64,000 bases of DNA from contig NC_087151.1 of assembly GCF_035594125.1 (NCBI RefSeq), positions 26,118,521-26,182,520 on the forward strand, given 5' to 3'. The first letter of the stretch is position 1, and each line of letters opens with the position of its first letter. Positions 25,262-53,231 of the stretch are shown piece after piece. The notes beneath the pieces are model-generated. The model worked only from the letters and a program-made list of their open reading frames with translations, was not told the DNA's origin and did not search any database. A program made the position numbers and the translations under genes. The stretch is from Scylla paramamosain (taxonomy: Eukaryota; Arthropoda; Malacostraca; Decapoda; Portunidae).

Positions 25262-28200
25262 GTACAATCTGCAAAAATTACTGGTAACAGCGGTTTTTTT
25301 TTGGTGTTTTTTTTTCAATATATGAGTATTTGGCCTTAATTTTCATACTTCAGCATCATGATACATATTCTTATAAAATTTCTCTAACATCTTATGGTAA
25401 AAAATGTTTGTACCTGATGTTTCTTACTACATTAGATATCTGCAGCCTTCTCTATAGGCAAAAGGTGTATTTTATTGTACATATTCAGTTTAAGAATATA
25501 TCAAAAGCACCCAAAACTGTTTTAGCAATTTTTTGTTCCTACATTAATAATCAAACGGTGACACATAGCACAAGTCTGCCTCCCCTTCATCCCCCGCACA
25601 TACACAGGCCATCACAACCCTTATTTGAGATGAAACTTGTGGCCTTTAGATATTGTTATTACATGTATCTGTATATTACACAACCACTGAGTGGACCTGG
25701 AACACACACATGCACACACAAACACACACGGTGGGTGGAGGGGAGGCTAGGGGGTCCACAGGTAAGGTCGTTGAGTTGCAGTCGTTTAGCTTCATTTAGT
25801 CTTCTCCGTGGTCTTGCATCACCCAATAGCCAATCCCACAGATGTTGTTGTACTGGTGGCTAAGTTATCCTGTAATGGAGGGCAATGGTTATTTAATGTG
25901 CACCCAGATTAGAGATTTCCAGAATTTGGAGGTTATCTCTGAACTCTCTTAAGGAACAGAAAAGACTGACATATTGTGAACATCCTCCTACATGAAATCT
26001 TAGTGTCCTGCTTTCAGTGACTTGTTACTGCCACTTGCCACCATCACCCAGAAACTCCACCAAAAGAGAAAAAAGAGACATGCACTGTTTGCTATGAACC
26101 TTATGCAGGCAAGAAATACCACTTGATATTTTATATTAACATTTCTGCATCAGCTTTAATTACCTGACTTCCATATTGGATTGACATTGTTTAAAAAATC
26201 ATGTACTCCCTACTACATATATGGTACCAGATTTTACAATACTTTTATTCCCCACGACTGGTAAAGCTACATGGATATCTGCTACTATTTTGGAAAAATG
26301 TTGAAGTTGCACATCACACAAATACTTCTTATATAGTCTTCAATCACTTGTAGTTCCCCTGTGGTAAAGGAAAGAGGCTAGTCACAAACATTGTTGGTCA
26401 GGATGGGAAACTACTGCCACCATAATATTTCCTCTGTATCATAGAATATGAAAGGAATTCACTTCTCTGTATTTCTATTCTCACAATGGGACTATATATG
26501 ACATCTTGACAAGGCTACAGCTTGTAAGTTGGATCTCAGTTTGGTTTAAAGACATAGATCCCTTTCAAAGATGCAACAAAACTCTGCTGCTGAACTGACA
26601 CTTTTTTGCTGTGAAAATAAAATAAAAATGACATGCAAAATTATTATTCAGTCATCATGGCGACTGAAGAAAACATGAGGTCCAAATTAATGCATAGTAG
26701 CATTATTTATAGGATTCACCCAGTTTTATCTTACTTTATAATTATTATTTTCTGTTTTTTTACTTTCCGGCACAAAATTTTGTTTTAAAACCCTAACATA
26801 AGTAGATCCTCCAATAAGTTTTGTGATTGCCATAAACTGCGTACCTTCTATCAAGTTTACTTTGTTTACTCTACCTCAAAGAGTAAGAAAATGTCCTGTT
26901 TTGATTACTCTCTGGTGGGTGTCTTTGTGCTTATATTCTTACTTGTACATCTTTATGATGGTGAATAATAAGAATGAACAGCAAATCAAAGTGGGGGAAG
27001 CAAATAAGCAGGGATAGGAAAAGTGCAGTAAAGCTAAATGCCTAGTGGTGGCTTTGGATTTTGAAACTTTCATAAAGTTTCATGATATGAATCAAATGAA
27101 ACTTATGAAAAGTTTCATGCATAAATATATTCATAAATATCTACTATTCTGAAGCTGTATCACAAATATATCAAGTTCACCAGCAATTTTGTTTATACTT
27201 CCAGTCTGGATATCCCAAACTTCAATAGTAACTCTAATGGATGTCTGCACTAAGCAGAGGCTAAGCAGCTCTGCAATTTGGAGCTCGACTCTTGGTCAAA
27301 TTATAAATTTGATCTTGACAAATGCCAGTTTCTCAGTGGAAGAGCTTTCTCATAGCACTAACTAATGCCTCCCTAATACCTTGTTACGGTGTTGTAACAA
27401 AATGTCCAATTTTTTTCAATTGTCTTCATTAATCCCAGACATTACACTACTACTGGTAACACCTGCACAAAAGGTGACTGCCTAAACAAAGTGTCAAGTT
27501 TGATGACAATGGATTTTCAGTTATACACAAATAAAATGCAACACCACTAGGCTCAAAGGTCAACAGTGCTGTATTGGCTGCTGAGCTGATGTAATTCAGT
27601 GAGTGGCTGCTTAAGTATCTAATCATTAAATATAACTGTAATGTACTATGCTTCATTACATATAAAAAATATTTCATGTATGTATTCATACATACATAAG
27701 CAAAATATTGACCATCTCCTCACTACCACTCAGTGCAAAAGATCCTTGTCTTTTCAGTATCAAACAGTCACTAGATGTAATAATTTGAAAACACTCAAAG
27801 CAAAAAAACTTATTATAATTGGGGCACGTGCTATGGGCTGGAAAAACTGTTAGATTCACCAACTGACAAAACTTTATACATAAAACAGGGTCTGATAGAA
27901 AAAATCTCTACATCATTTGTGTGGTATCAAACCAACTAATAAAATATTAGGAACATTTTTAGCCACCATCATCAAGCAGAAAACAAGAAGTATAGAACCA
28001 TCTGCCCTGTGTGCGGAGTCTATATGCATGGCCAAAGGTGAGAGGGTCACAATCCTGCACAGCCTCACTTCCCGCCTAGTCACCCAGCTAGTGAGATGTG
28101 CCCTGTACCTACTCCCCGAACCAGCCTGCAGAGGCAGCATGGTACAGTGGTAAGCCTGAAGCCCTGGTTGACAAAGCTGTCCCTCACCAAAGCAGTCTGA

Positions 28201-29600
28201 AGAAGTGAGTACACCAGGGGGAACATCCTGGGCTGAATAATTTGGTGGTAAATTCAACCCCATATTCATATCCAGCCACCTGGCAACCATGTGTTTGTTG
28301 CTCTCTGTGTATCCAGCTGCCTGGTGACCAAGTGGCTCATCACTCCTTGTAAAGTGTTCACCTGGGATAATGCAGTGTGTGGTAGCAGTTTACTAACTCA
28401 ATGCTCTTGAAATGTAGCATGATGCCATGCTCTCATAACGTAATTCTGTCCTCTCTCATTCACTGCCCACATGGGCACATTGTGGTGCCTGTAGGGGACA
28501 GGCAATTCCTGTGTGCCATTCACATGTCACAGGCAATAGCCATAGCTAGTCAGGCCATCATCATTGTATATACTGTGTGTAAATATACCTAATTAAAAGA
28601 TAACTGTGCTTTCCTTTGAGTGTTTTATCCTTATCTACCTGGAGACTGAGCCAGGAAGTGCATGTAATCAGTGATAAGTGTTATCATCCATGACATAACT
28701 GCTCTGTAGAGTGTCTCAGATCTCATGGACACTGTCAGCATGAACACTCAAGTTTAATGTTTTGTAGCATATAGGTACAGTACATCAAGATGTATCATGA
28801 GAGGCAGTTTTTAGAATGTGCATCTCCAAAGAACTGTGGGAGGGTTGACTGACCCCTACATTAAAACAGCTGGCAATCATTGGCAACTCAGCCCATAGCA
28901 AACACCCCAATTAAGAGCCATCTCCTAAAGGTCTACATTAAAATCAGATAGTCAAGTAATCATTACAGATCAGATATCTTAGTGTTTGTGCACAGGTTAC
29001 AGTATTCTAAAAAAATATAGTAAGTAAGCAAAATTATGACAACAAACCCACATGCAATTCAAAGGTTCAGTGTGTATTAGCAACCACATGTTCTTGGAAT
29101 ACTTCTTTCTTGTGCTTGAATGGTCATTAAAGTACTTCAAAGACCAATATAATTAGTTGATCATGACTGTTTAGCAAACACATTTTCTGAAGCTGCTGAG
29201 CATTACTGGTGTAAAATTAATGACCCTGAGACTTAACATTAACAAATACAACTAGCAGATATGTATATTACCTAACTTTAAATTTACTCACAGCTTACAA
29301 TTTCATGTCATGCTTTGCCAAGTGAACAAGTGCAAAACAGAATTCACACTATAAAATATATTGAGAAAATGTGGAAAAAATACAGTAAGAATTTTAATAG
29401 AAATTAACAAATATGAATAATCCACAAGATCAATATATTTAATGAAGCAGTCTAATACACCTCATAATAAAATCTATACTCACTCAAAGATTGAAATTCA
29501 ATAATTTGTTCTTTCTATGTCAAAATTAGTTTTTCATCATAGTATTCCACTGTGACACAAAACCTTTGAGATGCATTGGTTAGAGCTAAAAAAAAATATG

Positions 29601-29604
<4 letters not shown>

Positions 29605-29681
<77 letters not shown>
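29605..29681 (+). repeat. (AT)n microsatellite
   Basis: About 77 bp of TA, preceded by two TATG units. Confidence 0.96.
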
Positions 29682-29685
<4 letters not shown>

Positions 29686-30668
29686 ATAAATATTAGCCAT
29701 ACTTTTAAAGGTAATTGTTAATGTTTATGAAATTAAGAAAAAATTTTTTTTTTTAGTTATAAGAATACTTTGGAGTCACAATGTTAATATTTTCACAATT
29801 AATTACAGCTTTTTAATAGACCTGTAAGAACATAATCCAACAAGTCTTCATGAAATAAATACCAGAACACTAGATCCTCTCTGTAACAGTGCTGAACAGT
29901 ACTGGTACAAACATGACCATATTTTACTAAAGCAGACTGTATAACACTACAGGTCATAATAATGGCAGTATGAACAAAAAATGCAAGAAACTTGAAAATT
30001 CTATGATCATGATGCAGAGGGGTGTAATTATTATAATTTAGCTACTTGAACATACTACTCAAAACTGTCTGACATTCATTAAGTATGATCAAACTCAAGT
30101 CTGGAGTAATGCCACATTTAATAAATCTTAATAGAGGGAATGCTATAGCAACAAACTTTACAGAGTGGGAATATTCTCTTAATTTAGTTAATATCATGTC
30201 AGCAGAAAATTAAACAAAAAAATATTACTAAGAGGATCTATCATTTTCAGTGTAACTTTGGAAGTGACAAATAAATTAAATGTACTGAAGAGAATATAGT
30301 TTTGTAGTGCAATGTTGTGTGAGAATGGTTAGGTTTTAAGTCATCATTACGCCCACTGGTTAAGATCCACAATTATGTTGGAATTGTAAGCGCTTACTGG
30401 GTCTCCTGCACACCTGTTACTAGTGTCTTCTCACTGCTGCCATCTTCCCTCCAAGACTGAAAATAAATGGCCCAATATATGTAGTGTGAGAAGAGCAGCC
30501 ACTCATGTGGTGGTGGACTGTAGTTCAAAGACATGCATCTAAGTGTTTGCACATACTGCACACACAAACACAAACAAGCAAAAATAAAAAACCACAAGTT
30601 GCAATTCTGCTGCTCAGTTATCAATCACTGCAGATTCTGTAATATTCATAATCATTAATTTCTCTCAA

Positions 30669-30671
30669 AAA

Positions 30672-30718
<47 letters not shown>

Positions 30719-30759
30719 AATTAAAAAATATTAAAAAAATAAATAAATAAATAAATAAA
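30669..30759 (+). repeat. (AAAT)n tetranucleotide repeat
   Basis: About 13 units, an AT-rich break, then about 5 more. Confidence 0.93.
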
Positions 30760-31688
30760 AGCAAGAATTACAGAATTTCTATGATACACTGAATGATTTC
30801 TTACAAGATCTGCTGTTGACATATAACTGGTTTGTGGCTCAAGCAAGATTTTCTAAGCCCATATAGCACCAGTATTGCAACAACCAAGATTATACACAGT
30901 ACCCAACTAGCAATCAACATAAGTTAGAGAGGAAAACTAAATGAAAACAATAAAACAGCACTGCAACATTAGGAGAAACTGAACAATTCTGCTTGGCTAG
31001 TAACTTAACAAAAGCAAAGTTTGTGAAGAGGAGAAGCCATGTAAGTGTAAGGCAGTGTTGCCAAAGTCCCACAAGGCCTTACCACCCCATCAGGTCCATG
31101 AGAGCTTATTTATCCACAAGCAATAAATATATGTCCACAGCTGCAGTGATCAGCTACTACAAATCACCAAAATTATTTCAAATTTGGTGTCTACAATAAT
31201 CAAAGCTTTTCATAAAAAAATATGCTCTACACTATAAATGAACAATGCAGCTACAAGTGCAAGTAACTGTTAAAGGCAACAAATAGATGGTCAGTGCCAC
31301 AGATTCTATGAGAAAAATTCACTGGCAATATACATATATGAATACTATAACAGCATATAATTATAATATACTGGGAATCCACTCTCAACCAGCACAAGAA
31401 AAAAATATAAAAAATAAATAAAAAATAAAAATAATGAAATAGAATTAAAAAGCTATACTAATAGGATCTAGAAACAAAAAAATTAAAACTAGCGGCACTA
31501 CATAATTCTTAACTTGGTATGTTGTCTTCTTAAGCTAACAGTTCTGGATTTCATATTCATACACTCTGGTTCTCCACACACATGCCCAATGTGTATCACT
31601 GTGCCATCAGAGGGATACACCCTAAGCCAGTGTGTGGGTTTGCAGATATGTACTTAAAACTAACAATAAATATGAATACAGAACTTTC

Positions 31689-32733
<1,045 letters not shown>

Positions 32734-32941
32734 AAAGCCACACACAGGGAAAGACAGTGACATATAGACAGACACAAAAGCACAGAGACAAAAAAAAAAA
32801 AAAAAAAATAGGGAAAGAAGATAAATGTAGTAGGTGGGGAAGCCAATTGTCCCACACGGCTAAGAGCACTGATACTCACAACAGACAGGTCAGGGTCAGT
32901 TAGTGGACTCATGCTACTTAAGCCACACAACCCTGTCTCCT

Positions 32942-45803
<12,862 letters not shown>

Positions 45804-46000
45804 GGCGGTGGCTGGCTTGTCTGGCCGCTTGCTGCTCCTGTTGTTGCTGCTGCTGACTGGTGCACACTCGACTGCTAACCCTAGCCGGGCTCCCTCCTCT
45901 CTCTCACTGGCTCGCTTTCGGATTGAGTCCGATTGACGCTCTCAGCCTCTCACTCTCACCCCCACAGTTGCCAGATCCGATAGCACGCTTTTCCCTAGAC
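45804..46000 (-). promoter_or_regulatory. TRIC 5' UTR and probable promoter region
   Basis: This is GC-richer sequence just upstream of the TRIC start codon. It runs straight into a Kozak-type start and has (CAG)-like trinucleotide runs and GAGAG motifs in sense orientation. No TATA box was recognised, and the transcription start is not visible. The role is inferred from position only. Confidence 0.35.
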
Positions 46001-46225
46001 AGAGGAATTTGGCTTTAAATTTTCCTATGTGCTACACATAGATTTGAATTACTTCATAGGTTATATCATACATAGACTTCCCTTTAATGTTTGTCTTTCA
46101 TGGATGCGTCAAGTTCAGCATTTTCGGCACCCGTGAAGGATGTGGAGTCCCTCTCAAGGATTTTACATACATTCCTTGGTCTTGAGCCTCTCTTTTCCCC
46201 TCATTAACTCCTCTCCTCTAAACTG

Positions 46226-46227
<2 letters not shown>

Positions 46228-46297
<70 letters not shown>
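46228..46297 (+). repeat. (CT)n microsatellite
   Basis: About 69 bp of CT. Confidence 0.96.
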
Positions 46298-46299
<2 letters not shown>

Positions 46300-46556
46300 A
46301 ACTCCTTACCTCAATGGACCCGATTTTTTTTTATTCATATTTTCGGCTTATGTCTCATCACCACAGTGTTACATCTCCTGTTATATTCTACCGCTATTTT
46401 CACGCCAATTGTTCTTCTGATATTGTTAACTGTACATGTCTTCTTTCCCATAATCTCACTGCACAACACTACTTTATCCCTATTCTGTCCACCTCCCTAA
46501 TGCAAGAGTTGTCCATTCTCAGTTATCCATTCCTTTCTCTGATAAAATCTGAGTCC

Positions 46557-46726
46557 CCCATCCCATCTCGCTCCGCACTCTCCTACATTCCCCGACCCAT
46601 CCCATCTCTCCCTGACCTGTCCTACCTCTCCCCATCTCGCCCCGAACTCTCCTACCTCGCCCCAACCCATCCCATCTCGCTCCATCAGGCCCCGCACCCT
46701 CCCACCGCCCCGATCCATCCCATCTC
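46557..46726 (+). repeat. Degenerate C-rich minisatellite
   Basis: Recurring CCCATCCCATCTCGC and CTCTCCTAC-TCGCCCC modules, about four rounds of 40-60 bp with variation. G-rich on the minus strand. Confidence 0.75.
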
Positions 46727-46924
46727 GTCCTCCTCCGCCTCCTCCTCCTCTTCCTCCTTCTTCTGTACGGTCCTGTCTCTTTCACTAATACTTAGCGTAG
46801 AATAGTTACGCAAACAGCCTAGTAAGGAGCTTCAGGTATTTTAACGTTCCTTATTTTCTCACCAAATGAGTCTCACACCTTGGGACTCGGGGCGTGTGTG
46901 TCTGGGAGGACTTGCTCTACTAGG

Positions 46925-47090
46925 GGCCCGTATTCAAAAACGATTTGCTTTCTCACCACGACCATTTTCAAAGGCCACAGGGATTATTAGGTGTCTTCTG
47001 AAGACTGTTTCTTCTTAATATGATGTAAAAATCTTGTTAATCCGTCACTAAAACCGTAAAAACATCCTTAAAAAGCCGTGTTGCTTCAAT
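46925..47090 (+). repeat. Dispersed repeat family, copy D
   Basis: Starts at GGGCCCGTATTC. It matches the reverse complement of 48095-48262 over GTTT/GCTTTGY, CTCACCA-GAC, TTTTC-AAGGC, TTAAG/GAAGAC-GTTTCTTCTT and AAATCTTGTTAAT. Noncoding. Confidence 0.7.
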
Positions 47091-47146
47091 GAAAGCCTTT
47101 TCAATACAGCGGAGGTGCGCAATTTTTTTTTTTTTTTTTTTTTCAG

Positions 47147-47242
47147 AATTATTGTCCCTGGACGGAGGTCAGCATCTGGAAGCTGGAAGCTGGGACACTC
47201 TCTCGGTGTCACTCAAACAGGCTCTCAGTCACGAATTGAGAG
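47147..47242 (+). other. Isolated exon-like segment (speculative)
   Basis: A long T tract ending in CAG, then 96 bp open in the frame ELLSLDGGQHLEAGSWDTLS..., then GAG|GTAAAC. Both splice signals are good, but the peptide is not recognised and no partner exon was found. Chance is quite possible. Confidence 0.15.
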
Positions 47243-47632
47243 GTAAACATTATTTTCCTTACTTCTTTACTGTATATTACGATATCCTTTTACAAGCCAC
47301 CGAGAAGAGCAGCCACGGTACACGGGGAGTCACAGGGGAAGGGGCGGCCACTACATGTCCAGCTGGTCATGACACACAGAGGCTAAAATGGTTTGCGATG
47401 CCTCGTGGTTGTCCCGCCGCTCTTCGCATCATTTATTTATTGTATTCAGTAAAGCAACTAAGCGTACTCAACCAGCCATAACCTACACAAGAGGCCTGCA
47501 GGGAATTGTTTTTGTTCATTTTGTTAATTTGTTGACATTTATCTAACCCTTTCACTGGCAGACTTTTTTTTTTCACACGGTTATCTGTAAATGTATCGAT
47601 CCTTATGTTTGTAATCGTCTCTAATAGTGACC

Positions 47633-47635
<3 letters not shown>

Positions 47636-47713
<78 letters not shown>
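47636..47713 (+). repeat. (CT)n microsatellite
   Basis: 78 bp of pure CT. Confidence 0.97.
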
Positions 47714-47718
<5 letters not shown>

Positions 47719-48094
47719 AGCCGTAACAAGCATATTATAACGAGCAGACTACAGCGTAATTTGAAGAGGCAGTTGGTGATTTGATAGGTGTGTTGCCAAT
47801 GGCTTGACATTAGCGGGAGAGAAAAATGGGAAGTCAATATTTATATTATATTTATATTTAAATATTTAATATTATTACGATATATGTACAAGAAAAGTTG
47901 TTGTACAGGTACCTATCTATGTAGAAGTATTGCTATTACTGTAATTGTACTCATTCTTTTGAAATAACGTACTTTATAATGTCAACTGGGGGCCCGTTGG
48001 AGGCAAGGGACGCCAGTCTGTTTAGATAGTAACGGTGGGACAATATTCTGAAACACACGTGCGTAGCACCTCCACTATTTCAAAAGCCTCTAGT

Positions 48095-48262
48095 TGAAGT
48101 GAAAAGTGTTTAAAAGGGTGTTTTTGCGGTTCAAATGACAGATTAACAAGATTTCTACATTGTAAAAAGAAGAAACGGTCTTAAGAACCCGGCTAATCGT
48201 GTTTGCTGCCTTGGAAAACAGTCATGGTGAGAACAAAGCGTCTGTGAACACGGGTTTATGGG
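48095..48262 (-). repeat. Dispersed repeat family, copy E (inverted relative to D)
   Basis: Reads CCCGTGTTCACAGACGC from its right end on the minus strand and aligns with copy D. It also aligns in plus sense with 1612-1765 (copy A) over ACAAGATTTC, CTAATCGTGT and GAAAACAGTC. Confidence 0.7.
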
Positions 48263-49600
48263 CATTGGTGTTTCCCCGCAACGTCTTAGTAGACTGAATG
48301 CCACAAAACAGAACCACAGAGGCACGACTACTTAATCAAGGTAAGTACATGCTGTTATGCCTTCGTCTAAGTCTACCTTAGCGAATGTTTACCTTCGGGG
48401 TGGGGGTAGCTTCTTTCAGATGTTTATTTAAAGCTTTATTATTCGTTAATTTTTTTTTTTTTTTTAGGTTGTTTATTTATCTTTATTTTTTTTTAACATA
48501 AGTTCAGAAATTTAGCCAGATATTGATACAAAACTGATCTGCTAAGGTAGTGAGGGGACCGTTTGTTTGTCCCTTTTTATTAGACATCTGTTTCATCTCA
48601 ATATTATAAGCCAATCCTGTCACAAAATGGAGCCGCATGACTAAACTTTCATATCCGCCGTTTAGATATATTCGCCAGTGTCAGGTTTACGTTTGATGAA
48701 AATTTAATTAAGTGAGGCAAAATATTGGTCGTCCCTTCCACCGACTCACCCCCATCAAGGCCGCCATCTTGGATATGCCTGTTCCAGCCTGTTCCAATAT
48801 TATTTTACATATTTCCTTCATGTTGTTATTTCGGCTTATGTATAAGATTTTATGGTTTCAAAAAATATTTACTTACTTTTTAAATGTTTTCCATATGTCT
48901 GTTAAGTGAAACTTGTTGATTTTGGCGCTGTTTTTATGTAAATAAGGGTGGTATTTTTGGTCCTTCTTTCACAGTCGCTACGCTATTTTTTTTTTTATTT
49001 CAGTTTATAATTAAGATCTTATTGCTTCTAAATATTGCTCATGATTTTTAAATGTTTTTAACCCCTGTTCACTCAAATTTGTGGACAGTAGAATTGTTTT
49101 CAGTTGTGGTAATGTTCCAACAATGTTTTTGCTTTTTTTTTTCCAGTTCTGCTTCTAACTAACTTTAAATTGTAAAAAAAAAAAATAGTTCATATTTTTA
49201 AAGTTTTTTCTTTTTTTTTCTTTTTTTTTATTCTTGTCAAGTCAGAATGGGTGGACATTTCAATGCCTTTAGTGGGGGTCAAGGTTTCAACAATTTCCAG
49301 ATAGTTCTTTTTATTTTTCTTTATTATTGCCGAGGCTTGAAATCTCTTGATATTCTTGTGATTAGTTAAAATATGTGGCGAATCAGAATATGTAAAGCAT
49401 TCGAGTCTAGCTGCGTTTTTTCGAGGGGCCATTTTCAAAATGAAATACGTACGTAAATAACGGTCCCTGTGACGCTATCAACCCATCGGTCGTGACGTCA
49501 TCATAGCGGCACCTTCCTAGCTCCCTTCCAGTTTCTCTTCGTTAATATGTAGCATTATTTCCAGTGTTTTTTTTCAGATATTTTTAGGTGTTTCCAGACA

Positions 49601-49603
<3 letters not shown>
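48263..49603. other. No gene recognised
   Basis: T-rich sequence with many T runs. No exon, RNA gene or element was recognised. Confidence 0.55.
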
Positions 49604-49657
<54 letters not shown>

Positions 49658-49733
49658 CCTGTCTTTCGTTGTACAGATGGCCTTGCAGTGTTTGTGTGTA
49701 TGTGTTGCCCTGCCATTCATTGTACAAATGGTG

Positions 49734-49802
<69 letters not shown>

Positions 49803-49876
49803 GCCCTGTCTTTCGTTGTATAGACGGTGATGGCGTGTGTATGTTGTCCTATCTTTCGTTGTACAGATGGTAATGC

Positions 49877-49909
<33 letters not shown>

Positions 49910-49929
49910 GTGGGTGGGTGGGTGATGGG
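49604..49929 (+). repeat. (TG)n interleaved with a recurrent ~33-bp motif, ending G-rich
   Basis: (TG)n at 49604-49654, 49734-49801 and 49877-49899. Between them lie four copies of a motif with core CCTGTCTTTCGTTGTACAGA at about 49657, 49707, 49802 and 49846; the second is the most diverged. The block ends in six GGG runs (49900-49929), able to form a G-quadruplex. Confidence 0.9.
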
Positions 49930-50044
49930 ATATTGCAATAACGATTATGTTTAGATTTCCACTGCTTCTACTGCTACTGATACTATTATGTTATTATAAC
50001 TGCTTAGCAGCAAAATCATTTCTTGATTTCGATAACAGGTATCT

Positions 50045-50047
<3 letters not shown>

Positions 50048-50118
<71 letters not shown>
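50048..50118 (+). repeat. (GA)n microsatellite
   Basis: 71 bp of pure GA. Confidence 0.97.
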
Positions 50119-50122
<4 letters not shown>

Positions 50123-50265
50123 ACACTTTCACAGAGTAAACTCTTGTTTACTTGCTCCATTTCTATTGTAACATATTCCACAGATAACGAAGCAATAGTA
50201 ATTTGTCATTAAAACTCCATACATTCAATAAAAATTCATACAGAAGTTGATTTGCGCCGAAATAG

Positions 50266-50326
50266 TTCTCGGGAGCAATTTGGACTGGGAGCGGTTTTGC
50301 TCCCGTCTTAATTGCTCCCGGGAGAA
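50266..50326. repeat. Nested perfect hairpin
   Basis: The outer stem is GGGAGCAATT (50271-50280) with AATTGCTCCC (50310-50319), extended by TTCTC/GAGAA after a 1-2 base bulge. The inner stem is GGGAGC (50287-50292) with GCTCCC (50299-50304) around a 6-base loop. A further GGAGCGATTTG follows at about 50338. It is not followed by a T run and is not tied to a gene. Confidence 0.9.
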
Positions 50327-52379
<2,053 letters not shown>

Positions 52380-52559
52380 TATATCTGGCAATTACATGTA
52401 ATAATTTGTTTAATCTTCCACATGCCTGTTTCTGACCTTATCGTACCAGTATGAGTTCTGGAAAACTGGTAATTAATTTTTTTGTACTGGTATTTCAAGG
52501 TTTGAAATTAGGAGTATTTTCCCAGCCCTAGCTGCCACCCTTCATTCTGTCAAAGGTAT

Positions 52560-52990
52560 TCCAGCTAGTCCATGATGGAGATGGAAGTTGCTGGTCATAA
52601 AGCAGCATACCCTAGCTGGTCTAAGATTGTGACCAGGAATTTTTCTGGCTTCCTCTTGAAGTATTTTGTATTTACTCCCTTGATGTCATGGATGTATGCT
52701 GGGAGGGAACTGAAATGTCAAGTGCCCCTTCTTGAAGTACTGCCATGGTGGAGGGTTCTAATACTTGTGGGGCAGTTAGAAGGGAGGTGGGACAGGCCAC
52801 ACTTTCTGTTTTTGCTTCTGATTGAGTGTATGTGATAGGTTAAGATTGGGATGGGAATGAGATTGTTCTCTATCCTGCACCTACTCCAGTCCTGAAACCA
52901 CAGCAGATGCAGGTATTTCCTATGGAGTGCCCCATACCTTAACTGAGTCCATACACCATTGGGCCCCGCCAAGTGTACCCACACCTCCCA
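52560..52990 (-). mobile_element. Possible LINE reverse transcriptase end, minus strand
   Basis: On the minus strand a weak match to RT C-termini can be read near 52720-52580: IHDIKGVNTKYFKRKPEKFLVTILDQLGYAAL, resembling the FKRKLDKFL-x(3)-PD-x(2)-GY-x-A pattern. Stops are present. The match is short and could be chance, so it is offered as a lead only. Confidence 0.3.
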
Positions 52991-53223
52991 GGGGTTGACA
53001 AGACTGTGTTATTTTCATGCACTCACCACTGTTGCTCTCCATTCACTTCTTTTATCATGCACGATTGGTCTTGCTGCTACACAGTCATTCCTCTCACATT
53101 CATTGCTATCTTCACACAGTTTGTGATCATCCCAACAAGAGATGATCTTCCTATATTGGTACTGCTTGCCTGTTCAGAGATGAGTAATATCAAAGGTAAT
53201 GATGAGGATGGTGTTTGTTTCAG

Positions 53224-53231
53224 CCACTGTA
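53224..53231 (+). other. HCCS 5' UTR end after a splice acceptor
   Basis: A pyrimidine-rich GTTTGTTTCAG precedes CCACTGTA and the HCCS start codon. Translation therefore begins eight bases into this exon, and an upstream noncoding exon must exist. That exon and the promoter were not located; they should lie upstream of 53200. Confidence 0.6.

Larger units (their letters stand above)
46001..46924. other. Intergenic upstream of TRIC; no gene recognised
   Basis: Contains (CT)n at 46228-46297 and a C-rich degenerate minisatellite at 46557-46726. A long open frame through the pyrimidine-rich part is a composition effect. Confidence 0.6.

Noticed and set aside
25330..25863. 177-codon plus-strand frame
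   Set aside because: No recognisable domain, low-complexity AT-rich composition, and it overlaps CA-rich and dispersed-looking sequence.
28080..28280. Second tRNA-like SINE
   Set aside because: A GGTACAGTGGTAAG string suggests an A box, but no B box at proper spacing was found on either strand.
53199..53231. Earlier in-frame ATGs upstream of the HCCS start
   Set aside because: A splice acceptor (TTTCAG) lies between them and MGNTIS, so those codons are intronic. The chosen start also matches the MG-x-x-x-S form of known HCCS.
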